In this document: positions 29,062 through 39,280 of the stretch, piece after piece
Layout: each line of letters begins with the position of its first letter
How positions within the stretch are numbered: position 1 is the first letter of the stretch
Assembly: GCA_026995935.1 (NCBI GenBank)
Contig: JALWNK010000019.1
Span: 1 to 64,000, forward strand
DNA: 64,000 nucleotides
DNA from: Deltaproteobacteria bacterium
GTDB lineage: Bacteria; Desulfobacterota; Dissulfuribacteria; Dissulfuribacterales; QOAL01
Reading direction: 5' to 3'
Made by a program: the position numbers and the translations under genes
The notes under the pieces: generated by a model
Told to the model about the DNA's origin: nothing
The model's input: the letters and a program-made list of their open reading frames with translations, nothing else
The model's database searches: none

Positions 29062-29976
29062 CTATTTCCTGATCCCCGTAGCAACGGTCCCTGCCCTTCC
29101 GGGAAGTTCTATGAAACCAAGCCTGCACACCTCTATCCTTTCAGGTGCCTCAAGAAGGCCTGTTGCAAGCTCACCCAGGGTAAGAAAGCCCTGAAAGCGT
29201 TTTTTAAGAGCAGTCATTAGCCTTCTGAAAAAGGGACGGAAGGGGCCCCCTTCAACCTCGGCATGTAGGGCAAGAACAGGAAAATCCGCCCCCATAAGCC
29301 CGTCAATGAGGGCGATCTTCATCTCATCCTCATCCCTCATTCCTGTTGCCAGAAGCTCTTCAATACATGGGCCTGTGGTGGGAATCTGGAGGGTGCGATA
29401 CCTCTTTCCCTTAGCCTCAAGGAGACAGGGTACCCCCTCCCTGAGATCACTTGCATACAGCAGCCCCAGTTCGTCTTGCACCTCAAGGCTCCTGGGTGTT
29501 ACCTGCCAGCCAGGGGCGGCAACTGCCCATGGCCTCATTCCCTGTATCTTCCTGTATGAGGTGAAGGCCCTTTGGAAATGCTCCCTTATCTCCTGCCTTT
29601 CCATGCGGGGAAGATGATCCTGCCACCTCCTGTGATCCCATGCATGCACAATGACCTCGTGCCCCTCATCCCGTATCCTTTGACAAAGCCCTGGAAAGGC
29701 AGTAGCTATTGGCCTTGCAGGAAGGAGCGTGCCGGAGAGGACCGTGCGGAGGCCGTAGAGCCTTGGGGCCCCTGTCCTTAGCATCTTTTTTAGGAATCTT
29801 GGATCCCTTAGGAGCCGAAATATGGCCTTTCCGGAATTGTCTGGGCCAAAGGACAGACAAAAGGTCGCCTTTACACCAAAGTGTGAAAGATCCTCAAGAA
29901 GGGCCACAACGCCGTTTTTCATGCCGTCGTGGGTATCAACGTCTATCTTCAGGCAAACTGCCTCTTTCTCACTCAT
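29062..29976 (-). CDS. Polysaccharide deacetylase family, ArnD-like
   Basis: CLKIDVDTHDGMKNGV; VIVHAWDHRRWQDHL; YASDLREG. Confidence 0.82.
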   Translation of the reverse strand: MSEKEAVCLKIDVDTHDGMKNGVVALLEDLSHFGVKATFCLSFGPDNSGKAIFRLLRDPRFLKKMLRTGAPRLYGLRTVLSGTLLPARPIATAFPGLCQRIRDEGHEVIVHAWDHRRWQDHLPRMERQEIREHFQRAFTSYRKIQGMRPWAVAAPGWQVTPRSLEVQDELGLLYASDLREGVPCLLEAKGKRYRTLQIPTTGPCIEELLATGMRDEDEMKIALIDGLMGADFPVLALHAEVEGGPFRPFFRRLMTALKKRFQGFLTLGELATGLLEAPERIEVCRLGFIELPGRAGTVATGIRK

Positions 29977-31142
29977 CTTTCATATCTCTTTAGAAGCTTT
30001 TTAAGGCTTGAAACAACCCGTTCCTGCTCTTTTTCAGTAAGAAGTGGATAGAGGGGAAGGGAGAAGAGCCTGTCACTGTTCCACTCTGCATTAGGAAGCA
30101 TTCCCCTTTTGAAGCCGTATCTTTCCCTGTAAAACTTCTGAAGGTGAACTGCCGGGAAATGAAGCCCCACACCTATACCCTCATCCTGGAGCTTGGCGAT
30201 AAACTCGTCCCTTCCAATTCTAAGCCTATCAATATCGAGCCTCACTACAAAGAGGTGCCAGGCATGCTCGTGGGCATAGGAAGGAGGCTTAAGGGGCATG
30301 AGTCCTGGGACATTGGAGAGAAGCTCAAGATAGTTTTTTGCAAGAAGGCGTCTTCTTTCGTTGAAATTTGTAAGCTTTTCAAACTGGTGCAACCCGATGG
30401 CTGCCTCGATATCAAGCATATTGTACTTGAAGCCAGGCTCCACCACCTCGTACTGGGGGCTTCCTCCCTTTGAATAACGTTTCCAGGCATCCCTTGATAT
30501 GCCGTGAAAGCGAAGCCTCCGCATCCGATCTGCCCGCTTCCTGCTGCTGCACAGTATCATGCCCCCTTCCCCGGTTGTCATGTTTTTTATAGGGTGGAAG
30601 GAAAAGACGGCCACCTCGCTGTCTGAGCCAATGGGCCTTCCCTTGTAACTGGTTCCCACTGCATGGGCCGCATCTTCAATAAGATCAATACCTCTTTCCT
30701 GGCAAAGACTTCTTATTGGGTCAAGATCTACTGGAGCGCCTGCAAAGTGAACGGGTATTACCGCCCTTGTGCGCCCTGTTATCCTTTCTTCTATCTCCTG
30801 CGCCATTATCTGCAGGGTGTCCCTGTCAACGTCTGCAAAGACAGGCCTTGCTCCGCAGATTACTATGTTATTGACAGTGGAAGGCCAGGTGATGGGAGTT
30901 GTTATCACCTCGTCACCAGGCTTAAGATCAAGGGTCAGAAGGGCAAGGTGAAGGCCTGCTGTTGCAGAGTTTACTGCAACGGCCTGCTGGTGTTCTCCAA
31001 GCCACCTTCTAAATTCCTGCTCAAGCCTTGCAACCTTTGGCCCCGTGGTGATCCAGCCGCTTTTCAGGCTGTCAACCACCTCTTTGATTTCCTCATCCCC
31101 TATGGTTGGCCTGCAAAAGGGGATAAAATCCTTTTCCTTCAT
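29973..31142 (-). CDS. DegT/DnrJ/EryC1/StrS aminotransferase, ArnB-like
   Basis: IPFCRPTIGDEEIKEVVDSLKSGWITTGPKVARLE; LIEDAAHAVGTSYKG; FSFHPIKNMTTGEGGMI; start corrected to Met at 31142. Confidence 0.92.
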   Translation of the reverse strand: MKEKDFIPFCRPTIGDEEIKEVVDSLKSGWITTGPKVARLEQEFRRWLGEHQQAVAVNSATAGLHLALLTLDLKPGDEVITTPITWPSTVNNIVICGARPVFADVDRDTLQIMAQEIEERITGRTRAVIPVHFAGAPVDLDPIRSLCQERGIDLIEDAAHAVGTSYKGRPIGSDSEVAVFSFHPIKNMTTGEGGMILCSSRKRADRMRRLRFHGISRDAWKRYSKGGSPQYEVVEPGFKYNMLDIEAAIGLHQFEKLTNFNERRRLLAKNYLELLSNVPGLMPLKPPSYAHEHAWHLFVVRLDIDRLRIGRDEFIAKLQDEGIGVGLHFPAVHLQKFYRERYGFKRGMLPNAEWNSDRLFSLPLYPLLTEKEQERVVSSLKKLLKRYER

Positions 31143-31143
31143 A

Positions 31144-31518
31144 TCAGGCAGCGCTCCTTGTAATGAGATAGACGCCAATACAGATGACAATGATGCCTGC
31201 CCAGCGCACAAGCCCAAGCGGTTCGTTAAAAAGGTACTTTCCGGCAAGGGCCGCCACTATGTACCCAACGCTTAACATTGGATAGGCATAACTTACATCC
31301 ACCCTGGAAAGGACCATTAGCCAAAGCGCAAGACTTACCACGTAGAAAAAGACCCCTGTAATGACAAAGGGGCTTGTAACCACCTTGAGCCCCACAGGGA
31401 CAATGTTTTCAACAGAAAATTCAAAGGTGCCAATATCTGACATGCCCTTTTTTATAACGATCTGGGCTGCAGCATTAAGAAGCACCCCTGCAAGGATTAA
31501 AGGAATGTACCTGTTCAA
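31144..31518 (-). CDS. EamA/SMR-like small transporter (ArnE/ArnF-like)
   Basis: Four TM segments; LILAGVLLNAAAQIVIKKGMS; TTG start preceded by AAGGAGG. Confidence 0.78.
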   Translation of the reverse strand: MNRYIPLILAGVLLNAAAQIVIKKGMSDIGTFEFSVENIVPVGLKVVTSPFVITGVFFYVVSLALWLMVLSRVDVSYAYPMLSVGYIVAALAGKYLFNEPLGLVRWAGIIVICIGVYLITRSAA

Positions 31519-31704
31519 CTGCTCCTCCTTTTTGGCCCTGTTATTCTCCTGGCTGCTTACTTGAATACACAGGTTACTTTGTTGCGCCACAAAAATCATT
31601 CCCCTTAAGACCTTAAACTTATGCCCGGCCCTGACTCGGCTGGTCTCCTTTTTGCTCACTTTAGATAAGAAGAAGATGACTCGATAAGTAAAAAGAGGTT
31701 CATT

Positions 31705-32889
31705 ATGAAGAATAACTTATTGATTTCAATATGTTTAGCACTTTTCATGACAGGAATTCTGGGTGTTGAAATCCCTTCCTATGCGGCAGGAATTTCCATA
31801 GGAAAGGATGCAGATTCCGCCTATCTGGACATTAACGGCCTGTGGAATTTCAACACCTCTGACTACACGGTTACTGGCACTTGCCCTCCCGGGAACCCGG
31901 CTTCCGGCACCATATCCCTTACAAAAGAGGCCAACTCTACAAGGGTAACACTTGTGTTCCTTTCAGGAATGACATGCAACCCCAATGAGGCCTGCGTTTA
32001 TCAGGGCGCCTTCCAGACGGAAAAAAACATAGTGGTATCAAACCACCTTACAGACTCAAGCGGCGGAACCATAACAAACACCATCTCCATCACCTGGACT
32101 TCCCCAACCTCGGCCCTTGGCACTGGGACTTCGGTGTACAACTTCTCAAACGGGGTCTCATGCACCTGGAACTACAAGATAACCCTTTCCCAGCACGCCG
32201 GTAGCGACAAGACAGGCTGGTGGTACGACAAGGACGCCCTGGGCTCTGGTATATCCATTGAGATACAAAACGACAAACTGTTCATGGGGTGGTACACATA
32301 CGATACCAGTGGCAACCCCATCTGGATGAGCTCATCAGGGGTAGTAACCAACAACAGCTTTTCTGGAACCCTTTACAAATGGCACGGCTGGTACCTGGAG
32401 GACAGCTATTCACTGCCCACCCCTGAGCCTGTGGGCACGGTGAATCTGGATCTTTCTGATGCCAACTCAACGGCCTTTTCCTGGACGTACAATGGGATAA
32501 GCGGAAACGCCACCATGGTGAAGTTCATGGACAGCCTTGCACCTGGGGAAAGGGACTCGAGAAACATCCATGGCTGGTGGTACTGCCCAGGCCTTGAAGG
32601 CATGGGATTTTTCATGGAGGCCCAGGCGGAGGTCATGTTCCTTGCCTGGTACAATTACGACATCTTTGGCAATCCCCTTTGGTGGACAGCCTCTGACACC
32701 TTTAAGCCTACTGATGAAACCTTTGTGGCAACACTCAAGGAGTGGCATGGAGGCCAATGCCCGGGGTGCACCTATGAGTTGCCAACCGCCTTTGATAAGG
32801 AAAAGGTTGTGGTGGAATTCCTTTCAGACTCAACGGCGAGACTCATCTGGAATGGACGGATATTTAATATAGAAAGATTCGTCTTTTAA
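31705..32889 (+). CDS. Secreted protein with two internal GWWY...GNPxW repeats
   Basis: Signal peptide; GWWYDKDALGSGISIEIQNDKLFMGWYTYDTSGNPIW and GWWYCPGLEGMGFFMEAQAEVMFLAWYNYDIFGNPLW. Confidence 0.8.
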   Translation: MKNNLLISICLALFMTGILGVEIPSYAAGISIGKDADSAYLDINGLWNFNTSDYTVTGTCPPGNPASGTISLTKEANSTRVTLVFLSGMTCNPNEACVYQGAFQTEKNIVVSNHLTDSSGGTITNTISITWTSPTSALGTGTSVYNFSNGVSCTWNYKITLSQHAGSDKTGWWYDKDALGSGISIEIQNDKLFMGWYTYDTSGNPIWMSSSGVVTNNSFSGTLYKWHGWYLEDSYSLPTPEPVGTVNLDLSDANSTAFSWTYNGISGNATMVKFMDSLAPGERDSRNIHGWWYCPGLEGMGFFMEAQAEVMFLAWYNYDIFGNPLWWTASDTFKPTDETFVATLKEWHGGQCPGCTYELPTAFDKEKVVVEFLSDSTARLIWNGRIFNIERFVF

Positions 32890-33133
32890 ATAAACGGGCG
32901 GCAGGTTTTTCATCTGAAAAGTCGTTTAGCTAACTTTTCAAGCCTTTTGCCCTCCAAATCTGGGCAAAAATATCGGCTAATGGCCTAAAATACCCTTCAG
33001 CTACATGCCATGGATTATAGCATTAACCGCAAGAATCCCAAACCTTGCCGCATTTTATGACCCTGACCAGTGCCTGCCAAACAATGGCTGATTGGGGGTC
33101 ATTGGGGTGATTGAGGGTATTGGCAGCCGCTAT

Positions 33134-33343
33134 TTACCCTGGCATATTTAGCGCCACAACTTCCCTTGCCTTCTTTTTTACCTTGGAAGGTGGCTCCTTT
33201 TTCTTAATTCTTTCCGGTTCGATTCTCTGTATTTTCTGACTGCTTGGAACAAGCGGCTGTGACCCACCTCACGAATAACCCTTGCCGGGCAAAAATGCCA
33301 ACAAGATCACCAGCAGAACCCAATAAACAACCTTCATTACCAT
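33134..33343 (-). CDS. Candidate small secreted selenoprotein (UGA codon 25) or recent nonsense pseudogene
   Basis: Absent from ORF track. AAGGAGG SD, then MVMKVVYWVLLVILLAFLPGKGYS-(UGA)-GGSQPLVPSSQKIQRIEPERIKKKEPPSKVKKKAREVVALNMPG*; hairpin GCUUG-UUC-CAAGC at +15..+27 after UGA. Confidence 0.5.
33242..33254 (-). promoter_or_regulatory. Candidate SECIS-like hairpin of the small UGA-containing ORF
   Basis: Perfect GCUUG/CAAGC hairpin 15-27 nt downstream of UGA with GU at +19/+20. Confidence 0.45.
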
Positions 33344-33711
33344 CTTTACCTCCTTTTTCATTAGGTTATTCCCTATAAAAAACCCTCTTCATAATCCGTA
33401 CCTCATTCACAGGGAAATCTCGTTATTTTGGGCCAGAAAATGCCCATGAAAAAGGATTATGTGGAAAGCAGGCAAGAAATTTGCCCCAAAAAGTGACACA
33501 ACGTGACACAATTTGGCAGGTAACACAACTCAAAAGTTTCTCTGAGATTTTTTACATTTTGGTAAAATATCAAATTTTGCCTTACAAAATTGTAATACCA
33601 CTTGCAAAAAAAATTCATTAAAACTAGAACTAGCATGATTTCAATCAAATAGGAATTGGTCATGTAGTAATTCCTTGCTTTACAAATTCTTTCTGAGAAG
33701 GGAGGGAAAAA

Positions 33712-34941
33712 ATGGCACAAATTTCAGCAGGAGACACCGCTTTCATATTGGTCTCGGCAGCGCTTGTCCTTCTGATGACCCCGGCACTTGGGCTTTTTTA
33801 TGGAGGAATGGTGCGTAACAAAAATGTACTGGGCACCATAATGCAAAGCCTGATCATGATAGCCATTATAAGCTTTGAATGGGTGTATATTGGCTATTCC
33901 ATGTCCTTTGGTCCTGATGTGGGCGGTTTTATCGGAGACCTGTCGTGGTTCGGGCTTAAAGGCGTAGGGGCCGCGCCAAGCAGCACCTATGCGACCACCA
34001 TCCCCCATATCCTTTTTATGATTTATCAGTGCATGTTCGCCGTGATCACCCCTGCTCTTATCACAGGGGCGTTTGCTGAAAGGATGAAGTTTGGCCCATT
34101 TATTGTATTCAGCCTTGTCTGGGCGATAGTAGTTTACAACCCTGTCTGCCATTGGATATGGGGTTCTGGTGGCTGGCTCGGGGCAAAAGGGGCCCTGGAT
34201 TTTGCCGGAGGCCTGGTTGTCCACCTTACATCCGGGGCGGCAGCCCTGGCAGCAGCCATAATTATAGGCCCTAGACAGGGTTTTAAGAAAAGGAGTTTTA
34301 TGCCGCACAATCTGCCAATGACCTTATTGGGCACAGGACTTTTGTGGTTCGGTTGGTTTGGTTTTAACGGAGGTAGTGCTCTGGCAGCCGACGGCATAGC
34401 AGCTACGGCCTTTGTAGCCACGCATCTTGCGGGAATGGCGGCAATGGCGAGCTGGTGTTTCATGGAAAAGATACGTCAGGGAAAGGCAACAACGCTTGGC
34501 GCCGCATCTGGTGCAATCGCGGGACTGGCCACGGTTACGCCAGCAGCTGGCTTTATAAGTGCCAACTCAGCCATCATTATAGGACTTATTGCAGGTGTAA
34601 TCTGTTACTTTGCCGTATCCCTTAAGGAAAAACTTGGTTATGACGACAGCCTGGACGTTGTAGGAATTCACGGGCTGGGGGGCTTTGCCGGAACACTCAT
34701 GCTCGGCATTTTTGCCTCAAAGGCAGTAAATCCTGGTGGAGCAGACGGTCTTCTTGCGGGCAATCCATCTTTTTTTGCCACGCAGGCCTTTGCTGTACTG
34801 GTGGTGTTGATTTACGCCTTTGTGGTGAGTTTTGTACTCCTTAAGATAGTTGACGCACTGTTCGGATTAAGGGTACCAGCTGATGATGAGGTTCAGGGCC
34901 TTGACCTTTCCCAGCACAGTGAGACAGCCTACAATCTTTAG
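33712..34941 (+). CDS. amt: Ammonium transporter (Amt), copy 1
   Basis: TPALGLFYGGMVRNKN; HNLPMTLLGTGLLWFGWFGFNGGS; GIHGLGGFAGTLMLGIFAS. Confidence 0.95.
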   Translation: MAQISAGDTAFILVSAALVLLMTPALGLFYGGMVRNKNVLGTIMQSLIMIAIISFEWVYIGYSMSFGPDVGGFIGDLSWFGLKGVGAAPSSTYATTIPHILFMIYQCMFAVITPALITGAFAERMKFGPFIVFSLVWAIVVYNPVCHWIWGSGGWLGAKGALDFAGGLVVHLTSGAAALAAAIIIGPRQGFKKRSFMPHNLPMTLLGTGLLWFGWFGFNGGSALAADGIAATAFVATHLAGMAAMASWCFMEKIRQGKATTLGAASGAIAGLATVTPAAGFISANSAIIIGLIAGVICYFAVSLKEKLGYDDSLDVVGIHGLGGFAGTLMLGIFASKAVNPGGADGLLAGNPSFFATQAFAVLVVLIYAFVVSFVLLKIVDALFGLRVPADDEVQGLDLSQHSETAYNL

Positions 34942-34984
34942 CAGGCTGAATCCAAATACGTGAGAGGAAAGGAGAAACAGAGAG

Positions 34985-36202
34985 ATGGACACCGGTGATA
35001 CCGCCTTCATGCTATTAGCCACGGCCCTGGTCATGTTCATGACACCAGGCCTCGCCCTATTTTACGGAGGTCTTGTAAGAAACAAAAACGTGCTCAGCAC
35101 CATAATGCACAGCATGTTTTGCCTCGGCCTGGTTTCTATTATCTGGCTGGTCTATGGATACTCCATGGCCTTTGGGCCGGATATTGGAGGCTTTGTTGGC
35201 AACCTGGACTGGATAGGGCTTAAGGGTGTAGGGCTTGACCCTGGGCCGTACTCAGACACCATTCCTGACTTGCTCTTTTGCGCCTTTCAGCTGATGTTTG
35301 CCATTATAACACCGGCGCTCATCTCAGGTGCCTATGCAGAGAGGATACGCTTTACGGCCTTTATTCTTTTTACGGCACTCTGGAGCACCTTTGTTTACAT
35401 GCCTGTATGTCATTGGGTATGGGGACAGGGTGGATGGCTTGGCAAGCTTGGTGCCCTTGACTTTGCAGGCGGCACTGTAATCCACATAAACTCTGCCTGT
35501 GCAGCCCTGGCTGCTGCCTTGGTGCTCGGGAAGAGAAAGGGCTGGGGCCATGAGGCCTTTCATCCCCACAATCTTCCAATGACAGTGCTTGGAGCCGGAA
35601 TCTTGTGGTTTGGCTGGTTCGGTTTCAATGCTGGAAGCGCCCTTTCTGCAGGCAAGATTGCCACCCTTGCCTTTTTCACCACACAGATTGCCACTGGCTG
35701 TGCGCTCATATCCTGGGTGGTAACAGAGTGGATAATCCAGGGCAAACCCACCACTCTGGGTGCAGCCTCTGGTGCGGTAGCAGGTCTGGTCGCCATAACA
35801 CCGGCAGCAGGATTTGTCAGCCCTGTCTCAGCCGCAATTATAGGACTTGTGGCAGGGGGCCTCTGTTACTGCGCAATACTTCTAAAGGGCAGGTTCGGTT
35901 ACGATGACGCCCTGGATGTCGTGGCAGTACATGGCGTGGGGGGGCTGTGGGGTGCCCTGGCAACAGGCCTTTTCGCCTCCCTTGCCTGGAATCCCGATGG
36001 GGCCAATGGACTCTTTTACGGCAACCCAAAGCAGTTTCTCATTCAGGCGATAGGTGCTGGAAGTGCAATTATATATTCTTTGGTTTTAAGCTTTGTTATA
36101 TTAAAGGTTGTTGATATGATTATTGGACTAAGGGTAGAGCGTGACGATGAGATCCAAGGCCTTGATATCACGCAGCACAGTGAAATAGGCTACAACATTT
36201 GA
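34985..36202 (+). CDS. amt: Ammonium transporter (Amt), copy 2
   Basis: TPGLALFYGGLVRNKN; HNLPMTVLGAGILWFGWFGFNAGS; AVHGVGGLWGALATGLFAS. Confidence 0.95.
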   Translation: MDTGDTAFMLLATALVMFMTPGLALFYGGLVRNKNVLSTIMHSMFCLGLVSIIWLVYGYSMAFGPDIGGFVGNLDWIGLKGVGLDPGPYSDTIPDLLFCAFQLMFAIITPALISGAYAERIRFTAFILFTALWSTFVYMPVCHWVWGQGGWLGKLGALDFAGGTVIHINSACAALAAALVLGKRKGWGHEAFHPHNLPMTVLGAGILWFGWFGFNAGSALSAGKIATLAFFTTQIATGCALISWVVTEWIIQGKPTTLGAASGAVAGLVAITPAAGFVSPVSAAIIGLVAGGLCYCAILLKGRFGYDDALDVVAVHGVGGLWGALATGLFASLAWNPDGANGLFYGNPKQFLIQAIGAGSAIIYSLVLSFVILKVVDMIIGLRVERDDEIQGLDITQHSEIGYNI

Positions 36203-36205
36203 TGA

Positions 36206-36556
<351 letters not shown>

Positions 36557-36583
36557 TACGCTGTTTACAGTTTACGTCAGTTC

Positions 36584-39148
36584 ATGAACCAAGAAGGCCT
36601 TTTGGCAGAAAAAGGCGTCTTCGATATACTAACGCCCAGGCAGGCCCTTGCGAGCCTTTGGGAACGCGGCCTGTCTGGTGCTGACTTATTGCAACAGCAC
36701 TCTTCCCTTATAGACAAATTTATTGGGGAGAAATTTTATTCCACTTTCCAGGGAAGTCCTTCCGGGCTCTGTCTGGTTGCCCTTGGCGGCTATGGAAGAA
36801 AAGAGCTTTTCCCCTATTCAGACATAGACCTGCTCTTACTCTACCATGAAAAACAGGCGCAGTTCATCGAACGGGTAACCGAATCGGTCTTTTATCCGCT
36901 ATGGGACGCAGGCCTTGACGTCGGGCACGGGGTACGCACCATTGACGCCTGCATGGAGGACATAAAAAACGACTTCTTTTTCATGGTCTCCTTGCTTGAT
37001 GCCAGGCCAATCTGTGGCGATAAAGACCTTTTCGCAAAATTGTCTCATAAATTCAAGGCACATTTCAAGGCAGGGGCCAGGAAGAAATTCGCCCAGGACA
37101 TGATGCTCCATCGGATGGAACGACACAAACGCTTTGGAGATCACACATATCTGCTTGAGCCAAATATCAAGGAGAGCAGGGGCGGGCTCCGTGACCTCCA
37201 CGCCATCTTATGGACGGGTAAGGTGCTCTTCGGACTCAAAAACCTTGAGGAATTTTCTCAGGCCGGTCTTCTTGGCAAGGACGAATATGATCAAATAGTT
37301 GGGGCCAGAGACCATCTTTTCGTTGTCAGAAACAGGCTCCATCACGCAAGTGGCCGCAAAAACGACCGCCTTTTCTTCGAATATCAAGAAGAGATTGCAA
37401 AGGCCTTAAGATTCTACGACACCAGGGACATGCTTGGAGTAGAAAGATTCATGCGTGATTTTCACATGGATATCCAAACCATATCCGTTGCCTCTGATCT
37501 TTTTTTTGAGCATGTCCAAGAGGTCATCACCCCCCAGCCTGTCTCGGCGTCATCCAAGGTAATCTGCAAGGGCATTGAGGAGCTGAAGGGCAGGATCGTT
37601 CTTACAGATACTGAGCTTTGCCAGGCAAAACCATACATAATGCTAAAGGCCTTCGCCATTGCTGCCAGAGAGAACACCCCTATACACTACCGTTCGCGCA
37701 AGCTTATATCATCAATTTGCAAGAACCTGGATCCAAAATGGCGTTCGTCGAGGAAATGCGCGAAGTACTTTATTGAAATCCTTGCAAACTCCAAAGATTC
37801 AACCATACTTGAGCAGCTGATGGATAGTGGCCTGCTGACCGCCTACATTCCTGAGTTTGAACATTTAAGGGCCCTTGTTATCCACGACGTCTACCATGTG
37901 AACACGGTGGACAGGCACTTGGTAGAAAGCGTGGTACAGCTTAACAGGCTGAGAGAAAAGTATTCTTCTTTATTCCAAGACATCGAGGATGAAGCAGTCC
38001 TCCTTCTGGCCACTTTCCTCCACGACATAGCAAAGGGCATGGGGGGCGGTCACGCCGAAAAGGGTGCCAAGATAGTAAAAGACATGGGCCAGAGACTTGG
38101 GCTTTCCAAATCTGAAATTGAGTCTCTGTCATTTCTTGTGGGAAACCACCTCTACCTCATTGATAATGCCACAAGGCGGGACCTTGAGGATGAATCCCTG
38201 ATACTTAAGTTCGCGAGGCATATAAAGAGACTTGACTGGTTGAATATGCTCTACCTCATCACCATAGCAGATTCACTCGCAACCGGTCCTAATGTATGGA
38301 ACGACTGGAAAGAGGCCCTGCTTCTTGAGGTCTATCACAAGATTGCGCATCTTCTTGAGCAGCACGAGCTTGTGGATCCGGACAGGATAAGTGCGGTTAA
38401 TTGGATGAAACAAAAGGTCTCGGAGCTTCTTGGGGAAAGCGCCCAGGACATCCTGTCCATTCTGCCTGAAGATTATCTTCTTAGCTTCACGCCCCAGGCC
38501 ATATCGCTCCACATGGGCCTTAAAAGGGAACTTGGACAAAAGCAGGTCCTGTGTATACCTGAAGACAGGGGAAATTTCTGGTCTGTACTCCTAATGACCA
38601 CAGACAGGACAGGGCTTCTGTCCAAGATTTGCGGTACCTTTGCCCTTTACAATCTCAACATACTTCAGGCCCAAATATTCACTTTGAAGGACGGAACCGT
38701 TGTAGACGTTCTTGACGTACGCTCCCTTGCCAATAACACATTTGCCGATGTGGACTGGGAGGCACTTTGCAACGACCTGAAAAAGGCCGTACAAGATCGG
38801 CTGGGGCTCAACCACAGACTTGCGGAAAAGTTTTCACGTCTTCGTCCCCTGGAACACAAGGTATCCATACGCCCCAAAACCAAGGTAATCGTCGACAACA
38901 AACAGTCAGACTTTTTCACCATCATCGAGGTGTATGCGCAGGACTCTCCCTGTCTATTGTACAGCGTTACCAAAACCCTGGCCGATTTTAATATCAACAT
39001 TCACAAGGCCAAGATAGGCTCCAGTGCGGACCAGGTAGTGGACGTTTTCTATGTTCTGGATGCCCTTGGGCAACGCATAGAGGATGAAGTACTTGTTAAA
39101 GAGTTGGAAAAAGCACTGGAATATGCTGCTACAAGTTGTCTTTTTTGA
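36584..39148 (+). CDS. glnD: [Protein-PII] uridylyltransferase
   Basis: ALGGYGRKELFPYSDIDLLLL; FLHDIAKGMGGGHAEKG HD motif; two C-terminal ACT-like domains. Confidence 0.93.
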   Translation: MNQEGLLAEKGVFDILTPRQALASLWERGLSGADLLQQHSSLIDKFIGEKFYSTFQGSPSGLCLVALGGYGRKELFPYSDIDLLLLYHEKQAQFIERVTESVFYPLWDAGLDVGHGVRTIDACMEDIKNDFFFMVSLLDARPICGDKDLFAKLSHKFKAHFKAGARKKFAQDMMLHRMERHKRFGDHTYLLEPNIKESRGGLRDLHAILWTGKVLFGLKNLEEFSQAGLLGKDEYDQIVGARDHLFVVRNRLHHASGRKNDRLFFEYQEEIAKALRFYDTRDMLGVERFMRDFHMDIQTISVASDLFFEHVQEVITPQPVSASSKVICKGIEELKGRIVLTDTELCQAKPYIMLKAFAIAARENTPIHYRSRKLISSICKNLDPKWRSSRKCAKYFIEILANSKDSTILEQLMDSGLLTAYIPEFEHLRALVIHDVYHVNTVDRHLVESVVQLNRLREKYSSLFQDIEDEAVLLLATFLHDIAKGMGGGHAEKGAKIVKDMGQRLGLSKSEIESLSFLVGNHLYLIDNATRRDLEDESLILKFARHIKRLDWLNMLYLITIADSLATGPNVWNDWKEALLLEVYHKIAHLLEQHELVDPDRISAVNWMKQKVSELLGESAQDILSILPEDYLLSFTPQAISLHMGLKRELGQKQVLCIPEDRGNFWSVLLMTTDRTGLLSKICGTFALYNLNILQAQIFTLKDGTVVDVLDVRSLANNTFADVDWEALCNDLKKAVQDRLGLNHRLAEKFSRLRPLEHKVSIRPKTKVIVDNKQSDFFTIIEVYAQDSPCLLYSVTKTLADFNINIHKAKIGSSADQVVDVFYVLDALGQRIEDEVLVKELEKALEYAATSCLF

Positions 39149-39280
39149 AAGAAACTATGGTTTTTTCTCAAATTTATATTAAAAAACTGTCTAAATCATA
39201 AAAATTGTAATTAGAGAAATAAAATATGGGCCAAAGGCCTTGGTTACAGGCCCAAAAATAAGAAACAGGAGGAGACTTTT

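Noticed and set aside
33650-33700. Sigma-54 -24/-12 promoter upstream of amt
   Set aside because: TGG and TTGC elements are present, but spacing is wrong (17 instead of 10 nt between GG and GC).
33457-33720. Minus-strand 87-aa ORF upstream of amt
   Set aside because: AT-rich, low-complexity composition and overlaps the amt promoter and start.
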